From Acidobacteriota bacterium (GTDB lineage: Bacteria > Actinomycetota > Acidimicrobiia > Acidimicrobiales > CADCSY01): a DNA stretch of 44,355 nt. The stretch lies in NCBI GenBank assembly GCA_019510095.1, contig JAEKLB010000025.1, positions 1 through 44,355 on the forward strand. Reading direction: 5' to 3'. The translations under genes were made by a program, and so were the position numbers. The notes under the pieces were generated by a model, which was not told where the DNA came from, ran no database searches, and saw only the letters and a list, made by a program, of their open reading frames with translations. The number at the start of each line of letters is the position of its first letter. The stretch's first letter is position 1. This document shows positions 6,940 through 14,719 of this stretch, one piece after another.

Positions 6940-8313
6940 ATGCGTGTGCTCCTCGTCTCGACCTACGAGCTCGGCCATCAGCCGCTCGGGGTGGCCACCG
7001 CGGCGTCAGCGCTGCGGGCGGCCGGGCACGACGTTCGGGTCGTCGACCTGGCCGTCGACCCCTGGGATCCGGCACTGGTCGACGAGGCCGACACCGTGGC
7101 TGTCTCAGTGCCGATGCACACGGCGATGCGGCTGGCCGACGAGGTGATCGCCACCGCCCGGCGACGGGCACCGGGCCTGCCGGTCTGCGTGTTCGGGCTC
7201 TACGCCGGGCAAGCCGCCGGCGTCGACCGGGCCATCGCCGGGGAGTTCGAGGCGGAGCTGGTCGAGTGGGCGGCCGACGCCACCGGCGGCACCTCGGCCC
7301 CGCTCGGTCGCCTGCCGTCGGTGGTGCCCGACCGCGACGGGCTCCCGCTCCTCGACCGCTATGCCCGCCTGCTCCACGACGGCGAGGCCCGGCCGGCGGC
7401 CGCAGTCGCCGCCAGTCGGGGCTGTGCCTCCCGGTGCCGGCACTGCCCGGTGCCGGTCGTCTACGACGGTCGCACCCGCATCGTCGAGCAGGCCGCCGTG
7501 GTGGCCGACGTCGAACAACTGGTGGCCGCGGGTGTTGCCCACATCACCTTCGCCGATCCCGACTTCCTCAACGCCGTGCATCACTCGATGCGCACCTTGC
7601 GAGCGGTGCACGAGCGCTTCCCGCACCTCACCTTCGACGTGACCACCAAGGTCGAGCTGATCCTCCGGCATCGGGGTCTCTGGCCTGAGCTCGCCGAGCT
7701 CGGCTGCCTCTTCGTGGTGTCCGCCCTCGAGTGCGTCGACGACCACGTGCTCGGCATCCTCGACAAGGGCCACACGGCGGCGGATGCAGCCGAGGCGGTC
7801 GCCGTCGTTCGTGCCGCCGGCATCGACCTCCGCCCGTCGCTGCTGCCGTTCACGCCATGGACCACGCTCACCTCGCTGGTCGACCTGGTCGACTTCGTCG
7901 CGACCAACGATCTCGCCCCCAACGTCGAGCCCGTGCACTGGACCATCCGCCTGCTCCTTCCAGCCGGCTCGTTGCTGCTCGGCCGGCCCGAGCTGGCTCC
8001 CCACCTCGGCGACTACGACCCGGCCGCGCTCTCGTACCGGTGGACGGCCGCTGATCAGCGCGTCGACGAGCTCCAACGCGAGCTGGCGGCATTGGTGGAG
8101 GTGGCAGTCGACGCCGAGCAGACGCCGGTGGCGGTCTTCCGCCAGGTGGCCGCCGCCATCCGCCGTGCCGCCGGGCTCGATCCGGCGCTCGCGGTCGATG
8201 TGGTCGACGACACCTGCCGCCCGCGGCTCAGCGAGTCGTGGTTCTGCTGCGCCGAGCCCACGGAGTCCCAGCGTGTGCTCCTCGGGCCAGGGCCCGTCAG
8301 AGGTGGTCGCTAG
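6940..8313 (+). CDS. CCAEP-tail radical SAM protein (B12-binding-like N-terminus)
   Basis: 457 aa. Residues 1 to about 150 look like a cobalamin-binding Rossmann domain (MRVLLVSTYELGHQPLGVA, TVAVSVPMHTAMRLADEV) but lack a clear DxHxxG. The radical SAM cluster is Cys162-x3-Cys166-x2-Cys169 in SRGCASRCRHCPV. Near the end, residues 436-440 read CCAEP in SESWFCCAEPTES, followed by 17 residues. This tail matches a family named in protein family databases as CUAEP/CCAEP-tail radical SAM (seleno)protein; I recall the name but cannot check it. Both tail residues here are Cys (tgc tgc), so no selenocysteine is needed. The reaction is unknown. The next gene, an acyl-CoA synthetase, starts 2 bases after the stop, so they probably form one operon. 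Confidence 0.88.
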   Translation: MRVLLVSTYELGHQPLGVATAASALRAAGHDVRVVDLAVDPWDPALVDEADTVAVSVPMHTAMRLADEVIATARRRAPGLPVCVFGLYAGQAAGVDRAIAGEFEAELVEWAADATGGTSAPLGRLPSVVPDRDGLPLLDRYARLLHDGEARPAAAVAASRGCASRCRHCPVPVVYDGRTRIVEQAAVVADVEQLVAAGVAHITFADPDFLNAVHHSMRTLRAVHERFPHLTFDVTTKVELILRHRGLWPELAELGCLFVVSALECVDDHVLGILDKGHTAADAAEAVAVVRAAGIDLRPSLLPFTPWTTLTSLVDLVDFVATNDLAPNVEPVHWTIRLLLPAGSLLLGRPELAPHLGDYDPAALSYRWTAADQRVDELQRELAALVEVAVDAEQTPVAVFRQVAAAIRRAAGLDPALAVDVVDDTCRPRLSESWFCCAEPTESQRVLLGPGPVRGGR

Positions 8314-8315
8314 CG

Positions 8316-9857
8316 ATGGCAGCCGGGGTCGTCGACCGCGTGCGGGACCGGCCAACGGAGGTGGGGCTGGCCGACGCCCGAGTGACCTTGACCTGGGTCG
8401 AGGTCAACGACCTCTTCAACCGGGCTGCGAACTTCTACCGCTCGCTCGCCCTCGATGGGCGACGCGTCTGCGTGTTCGCCGAGAACTCGGCCGAGACCTT
8501 GGTCGCCTACCAGGCTGGCGTGCTCGCCGGCATCTCGACGGTGGCCGTCAGCTTCCATCTCACCGCCGAGGAGCTCGTCTACATCCTCCGTGACTCCGAC
8601 ACCGCGGTGGTGGTTTGCGGCCCCGAGACCGTCGAGCGTGCCCTGGAGGCGGCGGCGCAGGTGAGTGGCGTCCGGGTCGTCGGCTGGCGCAGCGAGGGCG
8701 TCGAAGGCGTGTCCTCCTGGGAACAGGCGCTGGCCGAGGCATCCGACAGCGAGCCGCCGCGCGCGGTGCGCCCGCTGCCCCACCTGCACTACACCTCCGG
8801 CACCACCGGCTTCCCCAAGGGCACCGACTCCCCGCCGGCGATGGTTCCCGGGGGCGACGACGTCGATGACCACCTCCGCCTGCTCCTCGAGCGGATGCTC
8901 GTCAATCCGGACGGCGGCGGGGTGTTCCTGGTGGTGAGCCCGCTGTACCACGTGGGCACGCTCACCAGCTCCAAGGCCATCTTCTTCGGCACCGCCATGA
9001 TCGTGCAGGGCCGGTTCGATGCCGAGGGCACGCTCGCCAACATCGACGGCTACGGCGTGACCACGTCGGTGATGGTGCCGACCCACTTCCAGCGGCTCCT
9101 CGCCCTGCCCGACGAGGTCAAGGCCCGCTACGACCTCTCCACCCTCGAACGGGTGGCCCACACCGGCGCCATCTGCCCGGTCGACGTGAAGCGGGCCATG
9201 ATCGACTGGTTCGGCCCGGTCATCGCCGAGGGCTATGGCGCCACCGAGGCCGGCACGACGAACTTCATCACTTCGGCGGAGTGGCTGGCGCACCCCGGCT
9301 CGGTCGGCCTCACCATCCCGCCCTTCGAGCTCCTCGTCCTCGACGACGAGGGCAACCTGCTCGGGCCCCACCAGGAGGGCCGGCTCTGCTACCGCGACAC
9401 GACCGGCCGCGGCGTCGTGTACCACAACCGTCCCGACGCGACAGCCGATGCGACCATCGAACCGGGCGTGTTCACGATGGGCGAGATCGGCTACGCCGAC
9501 GACGAGGGCTACGTCTACATCACCGACCGCGCGTCCGACATGGTGATCTCCGGTGGCGTCAACGTCTACCCGGCCGAGGCGGAGCGGGTCTTGATCGAGC
9601 ATCCCGGCGTGCTCGACGTGGCGTGCATCGGTGTGCCCGACGCCGACATGGGCGAGCAGCTGAAGGCGCTCGTCATCCCAGCTGATCCCGCGGACCCGCC
9701 GAATGCCGACGAGCTCATCACCTACTGTCGGGCGCGCCTGGCCGGCTTCAAGTGCCCGAGGTCGGTCGACCTCGTCGGCGACATCGGGCGCAACGCGATG
9801 GGCAAGGTCAACCGGAAGCGCCTGCGCGCCCCCTACTGGGAGAGGAGCTCGAACTGA
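8316..9857 (+). CDS. AMP-forming acyl-CoA synthetase / ligase
   Basis: 513 aa, the normal size of the ANL superfamily. The phosphate-binding loop is YTSGTTGFPKG, the A5 motif is EGYGATEAGT, and the A7-A8 region is MGEIGYADDEGYVYITDRASDM followed by GGVNVYPAEAE. The catalytic Lys is in RNAMGKVNRKRLR near the C-terminus, so the enzyme looks complete. It activates a carboxylate as adenylate and then as CoA thioester in the cytoplasm. It begins 2 bases after the radical SAM stop, and its own stop overlaps the epoxide hydrolase ATG (TGATG). Medium or long-chain fatty acids or an aromatic or terpenoid acid are all possible substrates. Confidence 0.92.
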   Translation: MAAGVVDRVRDRPTEVGLADARVTLTWVEVNDLFNRAANFYRSLALDGRRVCVFAENSAETLVAYQAGVLAGISTVAVSFHLTAEELVYILRDSDTAVVVCGPETVERALEAAAQVSGVRVVGWRSEGVEGVSSWEQALAEASDSEPPRAVRPLPHLHYTSGTTGFPKGTDSPPAMVPGGDDVDDHLRLLLERMLVNPDGGGVFLVVSPLYHVGTLTSSKAIFFGTAMIVQGRFDAEGTLANIDGYGVTTSVMVPTHFQRLLALPDEVKARYDLSTLERVAHTGAICPVDVKRAMIDWFGPVIAEGYGATEAGTTNFITSAEWLAHPGSVGLTIPPFELLVLDDEGNLLGPHQEGRLCYRDTTGRGVVYHNRPDATADATIEPGVFTMGEIGYADDEGYVYITDRASDMVISGGVNVYPAEAERVLIEHPGVLDVACIGVPDADMGEQLKALVIPADPADPPNADELITYCRARLAGFKCPRSVDLVGDIGRNAMGKVNRKRLRAPYWERSSN

Positions 9858-10978
9858 TGGCCGAGGGCACGAGCGTCCAGCCGTTCCGCATCGCGGTGCC
9901 CGACGAGGTCTTGACCGACCTCGACGTGCGCCTGGCCCGCACCCGCTTCCCCAACGAGATCGAGGGCATCGGCTGGGACCAGGGCACGCCGCTTGCCTAT
10001 CTCGACGAGCTGGTCGAGTACTGGCGCCACGGCTACAACTGGCGGGCGCATGAGGCCCGCCTGAACGCCTACGAGCACGGCACCACGGTGGTCGACGGGC
10101 AGCAGGTGCACTTCATGCACGTGCGGTCGCCCCATGCGAGCGCCACACCGCTGGTGCTCTGCCACGGCTGGCCGGGCTCGATCGTCGAGTTCCTCGAGAC
10201 CATCGGCCCGCTCACCGACCCCCCTGATCCTGCCGACGCCTTCCACCTCATCATCCCGTCGCTGCCCGGTTACGGCTTCTCCGGTCCGACGACGCAACTG
10301 GGTTGGACGCCCCGCCGCATCGCCGAGGCCCTCGGCGAGGTCGTCGACCGCCTCGGCTACGACCGCTACGGCGTGCAAGGTGGCGACTGGGGATCGTTCG
10401 TCGTCTGCAACATGGCCGACCTCCGGCCCGACCGGGTCATCGGCCTCCACGTCAACTATCTCGCCGTGCCGCCGCCGAAGGGCGAGGCCGCTCCCGAGAA
10501 CCCGCTGCGCGCTCGCATCAATGCCACCGGCTCCGGCTACCAGCAGATCCAGGGAACTAAGCCGCAGACCATCGGGTACCTGCTCGACGACTCGCCGGCG
10601 GGCCTTGCCGGCTGGATCGTCGAGAAGTTCCGGGAGTGGAGCGACTGCGACGGCGACGTGGGGCGCTCGTTCACCAAGGACCAGCTGCTGACCAACGTGA
10701 TGGTCTACTGGGTCACCCGCACCGCGACCTCGGCTGCCCGCCTCTACTGGGAGACGCGCCAGGCCGGCAGGGACACCCTCCCCCAGGCGCCCGTGACGGT
10801 TCCCACCGGAGTCGCCGTGTTCCCCAAGGAGGCGGGTCGCTCCCTCCGCTCGCATGCCGAGCGCCGCTACAACATCGTCCATTGGACCGAGCCGCCGCGA
10901 GGCGGCCACTTCGCGGCGATGGAGGTTCCCGAGCTGTTCGTCGACGACGTCCGCACCTTCTTCCGTGGGGTTCGCTGA
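9857..10978 (+). CDS. epoxide hydrolase (EHN-type alpha/beta hydrolase)
   Basis: 373 aa. The N-terminal EHN domain (PFRIAVPDEVLTDLDVRLAR, then RLNAYEHGTTVVDG) precedes the hydrolase fold. Oxyanion motif LCHGWPGSIVEFLE, nucleophile Asp in QGGDWGSFV and catalytic His in PPRGGHFAAMEVPEL match microsomal-type epoxide hydrolases, which open epoxides to diols through an aspartyl ester. No signal peptide or membrane anchor is seen. The start overlaps the stop of the acyl-CoA synthetase by one base, so translation is coupled. The set suggests lipid or terpenoid breakdown, which is inference. Confidence 0.92.
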   Translation: MAEGTSVQPFRIAVPDEVLTDLDVRLARTRFPNEIEGIGWDQGTPLAYLDELVEYWRHGYNWRAHEARLNAYEHGTTVVDGQQVHFMHVRSPHASATPLVLCHGWPGSIVEFLETIGPLTDPPDPADAFHLIIPSLPGYGFSGPTTQLGWTPRRIAEALGEVVDRLGYDRYGVQGGDWGSFVVCNMADLRPDRVIGLHVNYLAVPPPKGEAAPENPLRARINATGSGYQQIQGTKPQTIGYLLDDSPAGLAGWIVEKFREWSDCDGDVGRSFTKDQLLTNVMVYWVTRTATSAARLYWETRQAGRDTLPQAPVTVPTGVAVFPKEAGRSLRSHAERRYNIVHWTEPPRGGHFAAMEVPELFVDDVRTFFRGVR

Positions 10979-10989
10979 CCGTCCAGGTC

Positions 10990-10995
10990 TAGGTT
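10990..10995 (+). promoter_or_regulatory. leaderless promoter of luciferase-like oxidoreductase
   Basis: TAGGTT is followed by 6 bases (gacgcc) and the ATG at 11002. This is the TANNNT-N6-start spacing of leaderless actinobacterial genes, and no ribosome-binding site is present. Confidence 0.6.
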
Positions 10996-11001
10996 GACGC
11001 C

Positions 11002-11907
11002 ATGCACGTCGGCGTCTTCTTCCCCACCAAGGAGCACGGCACCATCGACGAGATGGTCGCCCTTTTCGCTGCGCTGCGAGAGCAGGGCTTCACGTCGGGG
11101 TGGCTGCCCCAGAGCTTGGGACTCGACGCCCTCACCCTGCTCGCCATCGTGGGTCGCGAGGTCGACGGTCTCGAGCTGGGCACGTCGGTGGTGCCGACCT
11201 ACCCCCGGCACCCGATCAGCCTGGCCGCCCAGGCACTGACCGCCAACGCCGCGACCGGCGGCCGGCTCCGCTTGGGCATCGGCCTCTCGCACAAGGCTGG
11301 CATCGAAGGGCGCTACGGCCTGTCCTACGAGAAGCCGGCCCGCCACATGCGCGAGTACCTGTCGGTGCTGATGCCCTTGCTGGCCGACCGACGGGTCGAC
11401 TTCGAGGGCGAGACGCTCACGGGCAAGACCGAGCTGACCGTTGCCGGCGCCACCGCCCCGCCCGTGTTCCTCGCTGCACTCCAGCCGTTGATGCTCAAGC
11501 TCGCCGGCGCCGAGGCGGACGGCACCATCACCTGGTGCACCGGCCCGGTCACCATCGAGGAGCAGGTCGTGCCGATCATCACCAAGGCGGCGGCCGACGC
11601 TGGTCGACCGGCGCCCCGGGTCGTCGTGGCCCTCCCGGCCATCGTCACCAACGACGAGGCAGATGGGCGGGTCAAAGCCGGTCTCCAGCTGGAGGGCTAC
11701 GAGAACATCCCGGTGTACCGGGCCGTGCTCGATCGCGAGGGCGTGCACGGGCCGGCCGACATCTCGGTCGTGGGCGACGAGGCGTCGTTCGCCGCCCAGG
11801 TCAAGCGGCTCGAGGACATCGGCGCCACCGACTTCGTGGCCATCCCGTGCGGCACCGCCGAGGAGCGCGACCGCACCCAGGCCTACCTCGCCTCGCTGAT
11901 CTCCTAG
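11002..11907 (+). CDS. LLM-class flavin-dependent oxidoreductase, probably F420-dependent
   Basis: 301 aa. The protein has the luciferase-like TIM barrel: MHVGVFFPTKEHGTIDEMV at the start, GLELGTSVVPTYPRHP, the F420-family segment GRLRLGIGLSHK and a C-terminal ISVVGDEASFAAQVKRLEDIGATDFVAIP. It resembles TIGR03564-type F420-dependent enzymes of actinobacteria, which reduce or dehydrogenate small molecules with F420 in place of FMN. It has its own leaderless promoter, so it need not be co-transcribed with the epoxide hydrolase. Its TAG stop shares the palindrome CTAG with the stop of the convergent receiver-domain gene. Substrate is unknown. Confidence 0.88.
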   Translation: MHVGVFFPTKEHGTIDEMVALFAALREQGFTSGWLPQSLGLDALTLLAIVGREVDGLELGTSVVPTYPRHPISLAAQALTANAATGGRLRLGIGLSHKAGIEGRYGLSYEKPARHMREYLSVLMPLLADRRVDFEGETLTGKTELTVAGATAPPVFLAALQPLMLKLAGAEADGTITWCTGPVTIEEQVVPIITKAAADAGRPAPRVVVALPAIVTNDEADGRVKAGLQLEGYENIPVYRAVLDREGVHGPADISVVGDEASFAAQVKRLEDIGATDFVAIPCGTAEERDRTQAYLASLIS

Positions 11908-12302
11908 CCGTCGCCGTCGGCGGCGCTGCGGATGGCGGTGTGCAGGGGAGCGAAGTTGCCGGTCTTGAGCACGACCGGGACCTTGAGTCTCGCCATCTCC
12001 CGGCGGACGTTGTCGCCGACCACAGCGGTGAAGGCGATGACCGCCACGTCCGGGTGGTCGGCGCGCAGGCGGGGGATGGCTTCGTAGCCGTTCATGCGAG
12101 GCATCATCAGGTCGACGACGGCCACGTCGGGCTCGTTGGCGGCGCACAGCTCGAGCGCCTCGAGGCCGTCGCTGGCCTCGCCGGCGACCTCGTAGCCATG
12201 GGTCTCGAGCTGCAGGCGCAGCATGAGGCGGACGTCGGGCTCGTCGTCGCAGATGAGGACGCGCAGGGGCGCGGCGCCGTCGGTGCCGTCGAGCGCAGCC
12301 AT
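11904..12302 (-). CDS. single-domain response regulator (CheY-like receiver)
   Basis: 132 aa containing one receiver domain only: the acidic pair in RVLICDDEPDVR, the phospho-accepting Asp in VAVVDLMMPRMNGYEA, the Thr of VIAFTAVV and the conserved Lys of VPVVLKTGNF. No DNA-binding, ANTAR or enzymatic output domain follows, so it acts through protein contacts or as a phosphate sink. The start is the ATG at 12302, preceded on its strand by TACCCT and 6 bases. The only histidine kinase in the window is 3.3 kb away on the other strand; pairing is possible but not shown. Confidence 0.9.
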   Translation of the reverse strand: MAALDGTDGAAPLRVLICDDEPDVRLMLRLQLETHGYEVAGEASDGLEALELCAANEPDVAVVDLMMPRMNGYEAIPRLRADHPDVAVIAFTAVVGDNVRREMARLKVPVVLKTGNFAPLHTAIRSAADGDG

Positions 12303-12308
12303 CGTGCG

Positions 12309-12314
12309 AGGGTA
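12309..12314 (-). promoter_or_regulatory. leaderless promoter of response regulator
   Basis: Read on the minus strand, TACCCT is followed by cgcacg (6 bases) and the ATG at 12302. There is no Shine-Dalgarno sequence. Confidence 0.55.
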
Positions 12315-12353
12315 GCGATCGGCCTCGGGACCAGCGGCGCGCCGTGACCCTCC

Positions 12354-12359
12354 TAGAGT
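12354..12359 (+). promoter_or_regulatory. leaderless promoter of DUF3107 / ArsA-pair operon
   Basis: TAGAGT is followed by 7 bases and the ATG at 12367. The element would drive the DUF3107 gene and, by proximity, the two ATPases downstream. Confidence 0.55.
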
Positions 12360-12366
12360 GAGCGCC

Positions 12367-12609
12367 ATGATGGATGTTCGTATCGGAGTGACGTATACGG
12401 CCAAGGAGCTCGACGTCGAGCTGCCGTCTGGCAGTGAGACCGCCGAGATCAAGGCCCAGGTCGAAGCTGCGCTGACTGGCGGCGCCGGCTCGGTGCTCTG
12501 GCTCACCGACCACAAGGGACGTCAGGTCGGTGTACCGGTCGAGAAGATCGCCTACGTCGACATCGGCTCCTCCTCGGCCGAGCGCCGCATCGGCTTCGCC
12601 GGCAGTTGA
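12367..12609 (+). CDS. DUF3107 family protein
   Basis: 80 aa: begins MMDVRIGVTYTAKELDVEL and ends RIGFAGS, with a central helix region and VLWLTDHKGRQVGVPVEKIAYVDIG. This is a small actinobacterial family of unknown function; length and opening residues match it. A second ATG three bases later is also possible. It lies at the head of a unit with two ArsA-like ATPases, and the next gene may overlap its 3' end, so it may be a partner or regulator of the ATPases. That is inference from position only. Confidence 0.85.
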   Translation: MMDVRIGVTYTAKELDVELPSGSETAEIKAQVEAALTGGAGSVLWLTDHKGRQVGVPVEKIAYVDIGSSSAERRIGFAGS

Positions 12610-13570
12610 CCGTCCCGAGGTAGCGCTGCCTGGGCTGCTCGACCGGCGCCTGCTCTTCGTCACCGGGAAGGGCGGCGTCGGCAAGACCACCATCGCCGCC
12701 GCCCTGGCGATGCTGGCGGCCGGCCAGGGTCGGCGCACCCTGGTCTGCGAGACCGACGGGAGCGGCCACCTTGGCCAGCTGCTGGAGGCCGGCCCGCTCG
12801 CCTTCAAGGGGCGGGAGGTCCAGCCGCTGCTCTCGGCGATGACGATGAACACCGAGGAGTCGCTGAAGGAGTACCTCGCCCTTCAGCTCAAGGTGCCGCT
12901 GCTCTCCCGCATCGGGCCGCTGGCCCGCGCGTTCGACTTCATCGCCAATGCCGCGCCGGGCGTCAAGGAGATCCTCACCGTCGGGAAGCTGGGCTGGGAG
13001 GTCAAGGAGGACCACTACGACCTCGTGGTGGTCGACGCCCCGGCGACCGGCCACGTGGTCGGCCAGCTGCGTGCACCCCAGGCGATCAACGAGCTCCTGT
13101 CGGTCGGGCTGGTCCGGGAGCAGACAGGTTGGCTGGTCGATCTGCTCGGGGATGCGGCCGTGACGGGCGTCGTCGTGGTGACCGCGCCGGAGGAGATGCC
13201 GGTGGTCGAGGCGCTCGACCTCGTGGGGCAGCTGGCGGCCGACGACGTCGGCGCCGGCACCGCGGCCGTGGTCGTGAACCGCGTCCTGCCCGAGCTGTTC
13301 GGCCGGGGCGAGGAGGTGGTCTTCGACCGCCTGTGCGAGCCGGGCAACCGCGGCGCCCTCCAAGCGGCCGCCGGCGATGCTGCCGGCACCGTGCTCGACG
13401 CCGCCCGGCTGGCCGTGACCCTGCGCCGCAACCGGGCCGAGCACCTCTCGGCGCTGCGGGCCGGTCTCGACCCGTCGCTGCCCATGCTCTACGTGCCCGA
13501 GCTGTTCGCCCGCACCCACGGTGTTCGCGCCCTACGCCAGGTCGCCGATCACCTGGCGGAAGAACTGTGA
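12530..13570 (+). CDS. ArsA/Get3-like ATPase, subunit with signature lysine
   Basis: Up to 346 aa. The deviant Walker A is FVTGKGGVGKTTIAAALA, including the signature Lys (GKGG) that reaches across the dimer interface in this class. Switch II is VVVDAPATGHVVGQL, and a Walker-like strand precedes MTMNTEESLKEYL. It resembles one of the paired Get3-like proteins Rv3679/Rv3680 of Mycobacterium tuberculosis. The start is uncertain: GTG at 12530 overlaps DUF3107 by 80 bases and adds a poorly conserved N-terminus; CTG at 12626, five bases after GAGG, would start close to the P-loop. Its stop overlaps the next gene (GTGA). It is probably a heterodimer with that gene product. Confidence 0.88.
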   Translation: MYRSRRSPTSTSAPPRPSAASASPAVDRPEVALPGLLDRRLLFVTGKGGVGKTTIAAALAMLAAGQGRRTLVCETDGSGHLGQLLEAGPLAFKGREVQPLLSAMTMNTEESLKEYLALQLKVPLLSRIGPLARAFDFIANAAPGVKEILTVGKLGWEVKEDHYDLVVVDAPATGHVVGQLRAPQAINELLSVGLVREQTGWLVDLLGDAAVTGVVVVTAPEEMPVVEALDLVGQLAADDVGAGTAAVVVNRVLPELFGRGEEVVFDRLCEPGNRGALQAAAGDAAGTVLDAARLAVTLRRNRAEHLSALRAGLDPSLPMLYVPELFARTHGVRALRQVADHLAEEL

Positions 13571-14709
13571 ACCTCGAACAGCTACTGGCGGCGAAGGAGA
13601 TCGTGGTCACCTGCGGGTCGGGCGGCGTGGGGAAGACCACGACGGCGGCGGCCCTCGGCACGCTGGCCGCCACCCAGCTGGGAGGCAAGGTCCTCGTGCT
13701 GACCGTCGACCCGGCGCGGCGGCTGGCTGATGCCATGGGGATCGGGCCGCTCGGCAACGTCGCCGTGCAGGTGCGGCCGGAGGTGTTCGCCGCAGCCGGT
13801 GTGGAGCCGCGCGGCGAGCTGTGGGCCGCCATGCTCGACACCAAGCAGAGCTGGGACGACTTGGTCGAGCGGCACGCGCCCGACGCCGCGACCCGGGAGG
13901 CCATCCTCGCCAACCCGCTCTATCGCAACATCACGTCGAAGTTCGTCCAGAGCCACGACTACATCGCCATGGAGCGCCTCTACGAGCTCCACGCCTCGGG
14001 CGACTACGACCTCATCGTCGTCGACACCCCTCCGTCGCGGAACGCCATCGACTTCCTCGAGGCGCCCGCCCGCATGGCCGAGTTCTTCAGCAGCCGCTTC
14101 CTGCGCCTGCTGATCGCCCCGGCCCGCAACCGGTTCGTCAACGTCGCGTCGCGACCGTTTTACACCGTGGCCGACCGCATTCTCGGCTCCCAGTTCCTGG
14201 AGGACATCGCCGAGTTCTTCATCCTCTTCCAGTCGATGTACGCCGGCTTCGTCGAGCGGGCCCACGCCGTCGAACGGGTGCTGGCCGACCGGCGCACGAC
14301 CTTCGTCGTGGTGACCACCCTCGAGGCATCGCCGGTGCGGGAGGCGGAGTTCTTCGTCGAGGCGCTGGCCGCCAAGCACCTCCATCTCGGCGCGGTCGTG
14401 CTCAACAAGGTGCTGCCGGGTTACCTGCTCGACGAGGACGCGGCCACTGTGGCCGGTCGGCTCCGCGCCGACGGCCCGGCCGTGGCGGCGGCCGCCGGCG
14501 TACAGCTCGGTCCGGCCGCCGAGGTGGGGCGCGTGCTGGCCGAGGTGGGCGACAGCTTCCTCAACTTCCAGGTGGTGGCCAAGCGGGAGGCAGAGCAGCG
14601 CGCCGAGCTGTCGGTCGGGACGGAGGTGGTTGCCACCGTGCCGTACCAGGACCACGACATCGTCGACCTCGCCGGGCTGGTGCAGCTGGCCGACCACCTC
14701 CGCCGGTAA
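13567..14709 (+). CDS. ArsA/Get3-like ATPase, second subunit lacking the signature lysine
   Basis: 380 aa from a GTG that overlaps the upstream stop. The P-loop VVTCGSGGVGKTTTAAALG keeps the catalytic GKT but has Ser where the signature Lys would be. LVLTVDPARRLADAMGIG follows the loop, and switch II is IVVDTPPSRNAIDFLEAP. Helical segments around residues 180-230 (FFSSRFLRLLIAP, FFILFQSMYAGF) are hydrophobic and could form the client-binding groove. The paired arrangement of one subunit with and one without the signature Lys matches the mycobacterial Rv3679/Rv3680 pair, whose cellular role is not settled (anion or membrane-protein handling has been proposed). No arsenic genes are nearby, so arsenite export is unlikely. 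Confidence 0.9.
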   Translation: MNLEQLLAAKEIVVTCGSGGVGKTTTAAALGTLAATQLGGKVLVLTVDPARRLADAMGIGPLGNVAVQVRPEVFAAAGVEPRGELWAAMLDTKQSWDDLVERHAPDAATREAILANPLYRNITSKFVQSHDYIAMERLYELHASGDYDLIVVDTPPSRNAIDFLEAPARMAEFFSSRFLRLLIAPARNRFVNVASRPFYTVADRILGSQFLEDIAEFFILFQSMYAGFVERAHAVERVLADRRTTFVVVTTLEASPVREAEFFVEALAAKHLHLGAVVLNKVLPGYLLDEDAATVAGRLRADGPAVAAAAGVQLGPAAEVGRVLAEVGDSFLNFQVVAKREAEQRAELSVGTEVVATVPYQDHDIVDLAGLVQLADHLRR

Positions 14710-14719
14710 CACTGGGCCC

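Noticed and set aside
8245-8250. Selenocysteine in the radical SAM tail
   Set aside because: Both codons are tgc, not tga, so the tail is the CC form and needs no selenocysteine insertion element.
12530-14709. Arsenite efflux operon
   Set aside because: There is no arsB, arsC or arsR nearby, and the two-protein layout fits the mycobacterial Get3-like pair, not the fused ArsA.
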